64,000 bases of DNA. Origin: an uncultured SAR116 cluster alpha proteobacterium. GTDB taxonomy: Bacteria; Pseudomonadota; Alphaproteobacteria; Puniceispirillales; Marisalimonadaceae. The stretch covers positions 33,465-97,464 of the forward strand of contig CACNEF010000003.1 in NCBI GenBank assembly GCA_902619485.1, written 5' to 3'. Shown piece after piece: positions 58,001 to 64,000 of this stretch. Made by a program: the position numbers and the translations under genes. The notes under the pieces are model-generated. The model was not told where the DNA came from. It saw only the letters and a list, made by a program, of their open reading frames with translations, and ran no database searches. How positions within the stretch are numbered: position 1 is the stretch's first letter; each line of letters starts with the position of its first letter.

Positions 58001-60961
58001 GGAATTATTAATCTTAAGGGAAGAGAAATAGTTGAGACCCGGATAAAAGTAGAAAATGTTATTTATGATATTTTAGGTTCATTTACTCGTTTGAATGACG
58101 GAGGTACTTTGCAGATTTGGACTGATATTTCAGAAATTAGGCAAAAAGAAAGAGAAGTTGCAGAAAGTCAGAGAAAAGTAAGAGAAGCTGAGGAAAAAAT
58201 TTCTAATGCTCTTAATAGTATGCCTCATGGAATTGTCATGTGGGATGAAAAAGACAAATTAAAAATGATTAATGAATATGGAAACAAGGTCCTTGAAAGA
58301 GGAGGGGTATTTGTAAAGCCTGGTGTGGATTATAAAGAATATATAAAAATGCAGAAAAAGAATAATTTCCATAAATTCAATAATAGGAAAGAAAAAGAAG
58401 AATATTATGAAGTTGGATTAAAAAACAGAAAAATTTTAAAAGGTGTTACAACTACAGAAACGCCACCATTTTATGACGATTCAATATGGCAATCAACATC
58501 TACACGCTTGCCAGATGGAGGTATATTTTCAATTTTATCTAATATTACTGATATAAAACAAAGAGAAAAATCACTTAAACAGCTTAATGATGCAATTGAG
58601 GTAACTCCAAATGCAATCTTATTGTGGGATAATGAGCATAGGTTGATTATGGGTAACAAGGCAGCTAGGGACATTCAAAAAAATCTAGATTATGACTTAA
58701 AACCTGGAATTTTAAGAAAAGACATGATCGATAATGTTGAAAAAAAAGGGTTGGTTGCAATCCCTGAAGGAATGACAAGTAAAGATTTTTATGAACAACG
58801 AAGACAAGCTGCAAAGAATAAAAAAAGTAATATGTATGAATTAAATTTTACAAATGGACTTGTGTGGTTAGTGAATGACACAAAACTATCTGATGGTGGT
58901 TTTTTACAAGTTTATTCTGATATTACTGAAATGAAAGAACAAGAAAAGCAAATTAAGCGCGCACGAGAAAAGGTAAAGGAAACTGAAAAGAAAATGTCTG
59001 ACGCTTTAAATAGTATGCCTCATGGAATTACTATGTGGGATAAAGATGACACTTTAGTTTTTGCCAATACATTTGCTAGAGAAATTCAGGGTGGTGCTGG
59101 TGTAAAGTTTGATATTGGAGAAAGGTATGAAGATTATCTTCAAAAACAAAGAAAACATAAATTTATGAAATTTAATAGCCCTGAAGAAGAAAAAGAATAT
59201 TTTGATAATGCAATAGAAAACAGGAGAAATATTAAAGGTGAAGTAACCTTTCAACCACCTCAATTTTATAATAATACATATTGGAATGCTACCTTCAATC
59301 GCCTAAATGATGGTGGTCTTTTTGCAATATTTTCCAATATTACTGAATTAAAACAACGTGAAGAAGAATTAAATAAAACAATAACTGAGCTAGATGTTGC
59401 TAGAGAAAAAGCTAATGCCGCTAACCAGACTAAAAGTCAATTTCTTGCAAATATGAGTCATGAATTAAGAACACCTTTAAATGCCATAATAGGTCTAACT
59501 GAGATGTTAAAAGAAGATGCGGCAGATGATGGCTTGGATGATTTTGAAGAGCCACTTGATAGAGTTTTCAATGCAGGTAAACATCTTTTAACATTAATTA
59601 ATGATGTATTAGATTTATCAAAAATTGAAGCAGGAAGGGTTGAATTATTTAATGAAACATTTGAGCTAAAACAAATTTTGGATGATGTTATAAAAACTTC
59701 ATTACCTTTAGCTCAAAAAAATGAAAATGAATTAATTCTTGATTATAAAACTGAGATTGATTTTGTGACTGCTGACCAAACTAGGGTTAAACAGGTTGTT
59801 TTGAATTTAATTTCTAATGCTTGCAAATTTACTGAAAAGGGAAAAATAACTGTTGGAGTAAATAAAATTTTACGTGAAGGTGGTGACCTAATTTCTATAG
59901 ATGTAAATGACACAGGTATTGGTATGTCTGACGAGCAAATGTCTAGATTGTTTAATTCATTTGTCCAAGCCGATAGTTCAACAACAAGAAAATACGGAGG
60001 AACAGGGTTAGGACTTACTATATCAAAACAGCTAGCGATATTAATGGGTGGTGATGTAGTGGTAAATAGTGAGTTAGGAAAAGGTACAACTTTTACAGCA
60101 ACATTTCTAGCAGATTTCATTGGTGCATCTGAAAGTTTAAAAAACTTACAACAAAAAACTGGTTCTTTAATTGAGAACGTTATTACTTTGGAAAATAATA
60201 CAGGAAAAACAATTTTAATAATTGACGATGATCCAACTGTAAGTGAACTAATGAAACGACAATTATTGAAAGAAGGATATAAAGTGGTTATTGCACCAAA
60301 TGGAAAAGAGGGTATTAGTTTAGCACGGGATCTTAAACCTGATGTCATTACTTTAGATATTTTGATGCCTGAAATGGACGGGTGGTCAGTTCTACGTACT
60401 TTAAAAGCTGACCCTGAAGTTTCTAACATACCTGTAATTATGGCTTCAATATTAGATGAGAAGAATAAAGGATTTTCTTTGGGAGCTGCGGATTTTTTAT
60501 CAAAACCTATCCAAAAAGAATATCTAATGAAATCAATTAGAAATTTGATAGGTGATAAAGAAAATCTTAAGATTTGCCTTATTGAAGATGATGAAAGTTT
60601 AAGATTTACAATTAAAGAGATTCTTGAAAAACAAAATGTTCAAATTATGGAGGCAGAAAACGGCAAAGTGGGGATGGATATTTTACAGAATGAAGAAATC
60701 AAACCTGATTTAATTTTGTTAGATTTGATGATGCCTGTAATGAATGGTTTTGAATTTTTAAAAGCTATAAGAGAAACTGAATTAAATTCTATTCCAATTT
60801 TAGTTTTGACTGGAGCAGAATTAAGTGGAGATGAAAAGACATTTTTGTTAGGTGAAACACAGAGAATACTTGAAAAAAGTGAAGATACAATGTCTACAAT
60901 CGTTAATGAGGTAAGTAATGTTATTAAGGCTTCTTCATTTAAAAATGGAGATAGCAAATGA
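55097..60961 (+). CDS. Giant soluble hybrid histidine kinase: 11 PAS-like domains, HisKA, HATPase, two receivers
   Basis: About 1954 aa with no membrane segment, so a cytoplasmic sensor. One divergent PAS-like domain (about 1-130) is followed by ten more near residues 134, 262, 388, 513, 640, 766, 894, 1035, 1163 and 1300. HisKA has phospho-acceptor H1455 in MSHELRTPLN. The HATPase shows NLISNACKFTEKG, DTGIGM and GGTGLGLTISKQL. Receivers follow with D1754 (VITLDILMP) and D1876 (LILLDLMMP). ATG 55097 is chosen because GAGGG lies 7 nt upstream; ATG 55079, abutting the CNB stop, would add six residues. Its stop overlaps the next receiver gene by 4 nt. Confidence 0.93.
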   Translation: MLKDLDVAKVLIEAFDNDETGILLYDKKDKLCFANKPMFTRFNRLNVNYEIGESVYDRMEKFKKLKILPEGEINQRIENYKKVKKTKIASHYVIKGPTGRWIQIRDNLTPSGYILTVMTNVTDIIEQDLERKRLSEAIENFPGGVMFWDENDQLIVSNKRNQEIMKQAGIDFIIEKGIKYEQMLKKQVNSNLYILPKGFSKSKYIKNRLQERAELKSSTREINLQTGTTIIANETRFEDGSLLSVYTDITDLKKQQIELKQLADAIEFTPSNLMLWDKDNKLIMANKKARDENAKRGFSLKKGSSRVEMVKNALKKGLMEPPEGVTINKFLEGRKKQFDNLKDQETYEVIVNKQHFLASSYRLPDQSTLQFVTNITENKKQETELLRLKNGIETLPNGLMFWDEKDNLIAFNESSQNLTEYYGLTLKIGMNFSDLRKHMVLNHQKPPKGITIKQHFKNREKAWKNLKGQNTRESNFTDHTLHFTDTRLQDGSTICLWTDITDIKKQENELIRLRDGIETLPNGLMFWDKNDKLIASNKAAIDFVKDFGFDLKLGVNRFDHVHYMYENDVIIIKKGMTKNQQINHTIDNWRKFKGTRTRESEFTNGRSFLFTETRLQDGSTISLWTDITATKKQEKELLRFKDGIETLPNGLMFWDQNDKLIANNKSSVSFFKKFGFNLDIGITRNQLLEYMILKEKVLIPKEENKKQYLKKIIKEWKLFKGKKLRENNFSNGKTILTTDTRLEDGSTISLYVDVTDIKTVEKNQKQLIDAIDVMPNSISLWDKENKLIMANQTSIADMKKLNFELKPGVPRISMVRNVVNHGLVPIPKGMTKKQFYESKLKEYESLKNEQRDEIELNNGNFVLNIAKRLPDGGTLQNSINITEIKKGEKSLKLLSDAIEIIPNMLMLWDKDNRLIMANRRARDIQSKMGMILKPGVSRFEMLEAGLKSGSLLDSEGLPAKQWVEKRKKGIINLKGREIVETRIKVENVIYDILGSFTRLNDGGTLQIWTDISEIRQKEREVAESQRKVREAEEKISNALNSMPHGIVMWDEKDKLKMINEYGNKVLERGGVFVKPGVDYKEYIKMQKKNNFHKFNNRKEKEEYYEVGLKNRKILKGVTTTETPPFYDDSIWQSTSTRLPDGGIFSILSNITDIKQREKSLKQLNDAIEVTPNAILLWDNEHRLIMGNKAARDIQKNLDYDLKPGILRKDMIDNVEKKGLVAIPEGMTSKDFYEQRRQAAKNKKSNMYELNFTNGLVWLVNDTKLSDGGFLQVYSDITEMKEQEKQIKRAREKVKETEKKMSDALNSMPHGITMWDKDDTLVFANTFAREIQGGAGVKFDIGERYEDYLQKQRKHKFMKFNSPEEEKEYFDNAIENRRNIKGEVTFQPPQFYNNTYWNATFNRLNDGGLFAIFSNITELKQREEELNKTITELDVAREKANAANQTKSQFLANMSHELRTPLNAIIGLTEMLKEDAADDGLDDFEEPLDRVFNAGKHLLTLINDVLDLSKIEAGRVELFNETFELKQILDDVIKTSLPLAQKNENELILDYKTEIDFVTADQTRVKQVVLNLISNACKFTEKGKITVGVNKILREGGDLISIDVNDTGIGMSDEQMSRLFNSFVQADSSTTRKYGGTGLGLTISKQLAILMGGDVVVNSELGKGTTFTATFLADFIGASESLKNLQQKTGSLIENVITLENNTGKTILIIDDDPTVSELMKRQLLKEGYKVVIAPNGKEGISLARDLKPDVITLDILMPEMDGWSVLRTLKADPEVSNIPVIMASILDEKNKGFSLGAADFLSKPIQKEYLMKSIRNLIGDKENLKICLIEDDESLRFTIKEILEKQNVQIMEAENGKVGMDILQNEEIKPDLILLDLMMPVMNGFEFLKAIRETELNSIPILVLTGAELSGDEKTFLLGETQRILEKSEDTMSTIVNEVSNVIKASSFKNGDSK
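55495..59432 (+). repeat. Ten tandem PAS-domain coding repeats
   Basis: Units of about 375-430 nt, each coding for a D-x-I/L-E-x-x-P-N/H-G start, a WD-x-x-x-x-L turn, and an end of the form DGGT-then-DITxIK. Units 3-5 (about 56260-57395) share DGIETLPNGLMFWD and near-identical DNA (ttacaagatggaagtac occurs in both unit 3 and unit 4). Units 8 and 10 share NALNSMPHG or DALNSMPHG. Units 7-8 and 9-10 look like copies of one two-domain block joined by a charged coiled-coil linker. Confidence 0.85.
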
Positions 60962-61332
60962 CAAAGATATTATATGTAGAAGACAACGAAGACAATGTTT
61001 ATATGTTATCAAGACGTTTAAAAAGGAAAGGTTTTGAAATAGTTATTGCTGTTGACGGAGAGCAGGGCGTTGAGATGGCGTCTTCAGAGAAACCAGATCT
61101 TATTTTAATGGATTTGAGTTTACCAAAAATGGATGGATGGACTGCAACTAAACACATCAAGAGTAAAGATGAGCTTAAATCAATTCCAATAATTGCTCTA
61201 TCAGCACATGCAATGGAAGAACATAAAAAAAGAGCACTTGATAGTGGTTGTAATGATTATGATACTAAACCGGTAGATATCAATAGGCTATTATCTAAAA
61301 TATCAGAGCAATTAGGTACTAAAAATGATTAA
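60958..61332 (+). CDS. DivK-like single-domain response regulator
   Basis: 124-aa receiver with no output domain. It shows acidic pocket VEDNEDN, phospho-acceptor Asp in LILMDLSLPKMDGW, Thr/Ser switch in ALSAHAM and Lys in YDTKPVD. The sequence is closest in style to DivK/CpdR-type receivers paired with hybrid kinases. Its ATG overlaps the giant-kinase stop (ATGA), and its end overlaps the next gene by 8 nt, so it is probably an intermediate or shuttle in the same relay. Confidence 0.93.
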   Translation: MTKILYVEDNEDNVYMLSRRLKRKGFEIVIAVDGEQGVEMASSEKPDLILMDLSLPKMDGWTATKHIKSKDELKSIPIIALSAHAMEEHKKRALDSGCNDYDTKPVDINRLLSKISEQLGTKND

Positions 61333-62365
61333 CAAAGAGGATGCAAATATACTAATTGTTGATGATATTGAAGATAATAGATATACGCTTGAAAGAAGAT
61401 TAAAAAGAGATGGTTATAAAAATATCTTCCTAGCTGAGGGCGGTAAAACAGCTCTAGATATGGCTACGAAAAACAAATTTGATTTAATACTTTTAGATCT
61501 TATGATGCCAGATATGAGTGGTCTTGAGGTTCTTAAATATCTAAAAGGTGATCCTCTACAAAGATCTATTCCTGTCATTATGGTTACAGCTTCTGATGAA
61601 GTAGAAACAGCTGCAGAATGCATCATAAATGGCGCCGATGATTTCATTACTAAACCTTTCAATGGAACTTTGCTCAAAGCAAGAGTTGGAGCAAGTCTAG
61701 AGAAAAAAAGATTAAGAGACACTGAAGAAAGTTATTTAGATAGAGTTGAAACAGACAAAAAACGATCACAACAAATATTGAAAACTGTTATGCCTACCTC
61801 TGTAGCTAATGAACTTCAGTCATCTGGAAAAGTTAGGTCTAGAAGATATGATGACGTGGCAATTTTAATATGTGATTTAGTTGGCTTTACATCATTTTGT
61901 GAAAAAAATGACCCAGAATTAGTTGTTGAAACATTGCAGGGTCTTGTAGAAAATTTTGAAAAAGCCTTTGAAGATTTTGGCTTAGAGAAAATTAAAACAG
62001 TTGGAGATGCTATTGTTGCAGTTGCAGGGTTATCTTCACACGCCATTTCTCCTGTTAAATCTTGTGTAGATTGTTCTTACAAATTAAGGGAGATTGCAAA
62101 TACGTCATCAATGCCTTGGAATCTCCACCTTGGGATACACTCTGGTTCTCTTGTTGCTGGAACAGTTGGGACAAAAACAGTGCAATTTGATATTTTGGGA
62201 AAAACAGTAAATATGGCATTTAATATATGTGATATGTCTGAATCAAATCAAATTCTTATTTCTAGCGATGCTTGGATGACAGCAAGAAATGAAATTAAAG
62301 TAAAATCAATTGGATTAAAAAGATTAAAGAGTGGCCAAGACATCGAAATGTTAGAATGCGTTTAG
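61325..62365 (+). CDS. Response regulator with class III nucleotide cyclase output, missing catalytic Arg
   Basis: 346 aa. The receiver (residues 1-125) has phospho-acceptor D58 in LILLDLMMPDMSG. A linker helix leads to a class III cyclase domain (175-346). Metal aspartates D184 (CDLVGFTSF) and D228, the K224 base contact (KIKTVGD), D289 and transition-state N296 are present. The conserved arginine four residues after that Asn (VN-x-A-S-R) is N300 here (VNMAFN). So the enzyme may be weak, need a partner, or act as a binder. It is last in the signalling operon, ending 2 nt from the converging phyH-like gene. Confidence 0.9.
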   Translation: MINKEDANILIVDDIEDNRYTLERRLKRDGYKNIFLAEGGKTALDMATKNKFDLILLDLMMPDMSGLEVLKYLKGDPLQRSIPVIMVTASDEVETAAECIINGADDFITKPFNGTLLKARVGASLEKKRLRDTEESYLDRVETDKKRSQQILKTVMPTSVANELQSSGKVRSRRYDDVAILICDLVGFTSFCEKNDPELVVETLQGLVENFEKAFEDFGLEKIKTVGDAIVAVAGLSSHAISPVKSCVDCSYKLREIANTSSMPWNLHLGIHSGSLVAGTVGTKTVQFDILGKTVNMAFNICDMSESNQILISSDAWMTARNEIKVKSIGLKRLKSGQDIEMLECV

Positions 62366-62367
62366 GT

Positions 62368-63183
62368 TCACCACTCGTTTTCAAATTCTCGTGAAAATGA
62401 AAACATTTTTAGAGGAGTAGCTTCTCCTCTAGGAATTTTGGCAATGGGATTTAACTTAAATTCATCAATACCTCTAGCAAGCTGTGTTTCAAAAAAGGGC
62501 CAAATTTTTAAATCACCTTTAACATTAGTTGGTGAGAACCTCATGGTTACTCCACATCTTCTTCTATCAGAGTTATTCGCTTCCGATCCGTGTAAAAGAG
62601 CATCATTGTGGAGTGATATTTGTCCAGCTTTCAAATTAAGTGAAACTATCCTTGTTTCATCTAATTGATCAAATGATACTTCTTGGTCAAGAACTAAATT
62701 TTTGGCAGGATTTTTTTTGTGAACAAATCGTCCCATTTTATGACTTCCAGAAACTACTTTCATTGCACCATTTTCTTCATCTGTATCAAAAACTGCAAGC
62801 CATACTGTGACTGCATTTGATGGATTTAATGGCCAATATTGAGCGTCTTGGTGCCATGGTACAACTGATCCATCTTTAGGCTCTTTACTAAAAAATTGGC
62901 CTCCCCATTGAACAAAATTAGGACCTAATAAATCTTCAACATAATCTAAAATAGCTGGTGTTCTACATAGATCATGAAATTTTTTACTAGCTTTGTGCCA
63001 CATGTTAGTCTTATTAATATCAATATCTTGAGGTAATTTAGAACTTAGTTCATCATACCAATTATGTAAGTCGTTAATTGCATTTTCTGAGAACACTGGA
63101 AGACCTGTTATGTATCCTTCTTTCATATATTGTTCTTTTTCTTCATCTGAAAGTCTTCTAGCTTTCTGATCAATTTCAAACAA
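62368..63183 (-). CDS. Phytanoyl-CoA dioxygenase (PhyH) family oxygenase
   Basis: Fe(II)/2-oxoglutarate-dependent oxygenase, 271 aa. Iron ligands are H111-x-D113 in PWHQDAQYW and H198 in ALLHGSEAN; an arginine cluster (RRR, 207-209) follows, and the family element SGSHKMGRF lies between. The start is TTG 63183, supported by GGGAGGG ending 7 nt upstream within the end of the previous gene; the ATG at 63190 reads into a stop after four codons. Probably cotranscribed with the RraA-like gene. Substrate unknown; family members hydroxylate small marine metabolites. Confidence 0.88.
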   Translation of the reverse strand: MFEIDQKARRLSDEEKEQYMKEGYITGLPVFSENAINDLHNWYDELSSKLPQDIDINKTNMWHKASKKFHDLCRTPAILDYVEDLLGPNFVQWGGQFFSKEPKDGSVVPWHQDAQYWPLNPSNAVTVWLAVFDTDEENGAMKVVSGSHKMGRFVHKKNPAKNLVLDQEVSFDQLDETRIVSLNLKAGQISLHNDALLHGSEANNSDRRRCGVTMRFSPTNVKGDLKIWPFFETQLARGIDEFKLNPIAKIPRGEATPLKMFSFSREFENEW

Positions 63184-63186
63184 AAT

Positions 63187-63906
63187 TCATCCCTCCCATT
63201 GTTCATTCGAAGCTTTTGACCATGCTTCTTTGAGTTTTTCAATATTAAAGTTCTCTTCTTTTGCTGCTTCGATTAGGTGTTTCTCTTTTTTAGTCATGTG
63301 ATTAATAGCTTTTTTGATAATTGAAAGTGCTTTGTCTGGTATAACAACTGCTCCATGCTGATCTGCATGAATTATTTCACCATCATTCACGTTAAGACCG
63401 TGGATATTAACTGATGATGCAAATTCAACAACGTGAACATAAGCATGACTTGGTCCAATCCCATTAGCTAAAACCTGATAATTTTTATCTATCGCGTCCA
63501 GATCTCTAAGTAACCCACTGGTTATTGTTCCTGCTAGTCCCAAGCCTTTATGTAATGCTACATTAACCTCACCCCAAAATGATCCTGTAGGATTTGGCCA
63601 ATCAAGATCCTCGATTACACAGACAGGTGAGGCATCAGGATATTCTTCAAATTTTTTACTTATATATTCATAATATTTTAATCGAATTGAATTAGTTTCC
63701 TCAGGTGATAAAATAGGAGGATTAGAAGCTCTTATTTTTGCTGTTCTTGCTATTCCAACAATAGGCTCTAGTTTATTATTGGCTGAAATGAAGGGATATT
63801 TTGTATAACCATCTGCAGATCTAGATCCTCTATATATATCAAGTGCATTTGAGATCGTAGGTGTATCAAACTTCTTTAAAAAATCTATTAACTCACTATT
63901 TAACAT
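63187..63906 (-). CDS. RraA/HMG aldolase-family protein
   Basis: 239-aa protein of the RraA-like family, which includes 4-hydroxy-4-methyl-2-oxoglutarate/oxaloacetate aldolases and the RNase E regulator RraA. Motifs: FDTPTISNALD at the start, the central GLAGTITSGLLRDLDAI region (G-x-x-x-D-G-x-x-R-D type, with LLRD here), and VNDGEIIHADQHGAVVIP. Start ATG 63906 is preferred to TTG 63909, with AGGAG 8 nt upstream. An aldolase role is more likely than RNase E control because it sits beside an oxygenase. Confidence 0.85.
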   Translation of the reverse strand: MLNSELIDFLKKFDTPTISNALDIYRGSRSADGYTKYPFISANNKLEPIVGIARTAKIRASNPPILSPEETNSIRLKYYEYISKKFEEYPDASPVCVIEDLDWPNPTGSFWGEVNVALHKGLGLAGTITSGLLRDLDAIDKNYQVLANGIGPSHAYVHVVEFASSVNIHGLNVNDGEIIHADQHGAVVIPDKALSIIKKAINHMTKKEKHLIEAAKEENFNIEKLKEAWSKASNEQWEG

Positions 63907-64000
63907 CAATTTTACTCCTATTAATAATGTTAACTATTGAAAATATTTTTTAAAGAAAAATTTATTAATTGGATAAAATTTTCGACATGTAATGTGGATT

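Noticed and set aside
55495..59432. Tandem repeats considered as a CRISPR array or satellite DNA
   Set aside because: Units are about 375-430 nt, stay in frame, diverge in sequence and encode PAS domains.
59743..60429. A 228-codon open frame antisense to the giant kinase
   Set aside because: It lies opposite the HATPase and first receiver, has no recognisable motif, and follows from the codon use of the sense gene.

Overview
The window is very AT-rich (roughly 30% G+C by eye, not computed) and densely packed: many genes overlap by 1-8 nt and few gaps exceed 150 nt. Conserved blocks point to an alphaproteobacterium: rpsF-rpsR-rplI-dnaB-alr, lptF-lptG-surA-pdxA-rsmA, a 42-residue aa3-oxidase subunit IV, a DUF2066 protein next to PerM and HdaA, EipB, pyrB-pyrC-plsY-topA-rnr-rpmG, and a DUF1127 gene followed by a Cuckoo-type RNA. 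Low G+C, compact spacing and a TctABC uptake system suggest a free-living marine lineage such as Pelagibacterales or HIMB59/AEGEAN-169. That placement is inference; no rRNA is present. I saw no tRNA, insertion sequence, CRISPR array or prophage gene.

Layout. 1-4.7 kb (minus): ribosomal proteins, replicative helicase, alanine racemase and the start of an MlaE permease that runs off the left edge. 4.7-9.6 kb (plus): fatty-acid synthesis genes fabD-fabG-acpP-fabF, then mltG and gmk. 9.6-15 kb (minus): envelope and housekeeping operon. 15-23.6 kb: mixed housekeeping genes (pepA, ndk, purM, DUF2066, perM, hdaA, rnd, eipB). 23.6-32 kb (minus): rpmG, rnr, topA, plsY, pyrimidine genes and ruvX. 32-35.3 kb (plus): gatCAB amidotransferase.

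From 35.3 kb the content becomes accessory: an EamA transporter, two oxidoreductases, aspartate dehydrogenase, a leaderless gamma-glutamyltransferase-like enzyme, a tripartite tricarboxylate transporter (tctCBA) and a cupin. Next come the DUF1127 gene with its anti-Shine-Dalgarno RNA, and a TPP-riboswitch-led run thiM-thiE-SDR-MFS. An adenylate cyclase/alpha-beta hydrolase fusion precedes an acyl-CoA dehydrogenase and an ADP-forming acyl-CoA ligase.

The most striking region is 53.96-62.37 kb, a compact five-gene signalling operon. It encodes a metallo-beta-lactamase-fold hydrolase, a stand-alone cyclic-nucleotide-binding protein, a hybrid histidine kinase of about 1954 residues with eleven tandem PAS-like domains and two receivers, a DivK-like receiver, and a receiver-class III cyclase fusion that lacks the usual catalytic arginine. 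It reads as a phosphorelay wired to a cyclic-nucleotide circuit. The window ends with an RraA-like/PhyH-like pair on the minus strand.
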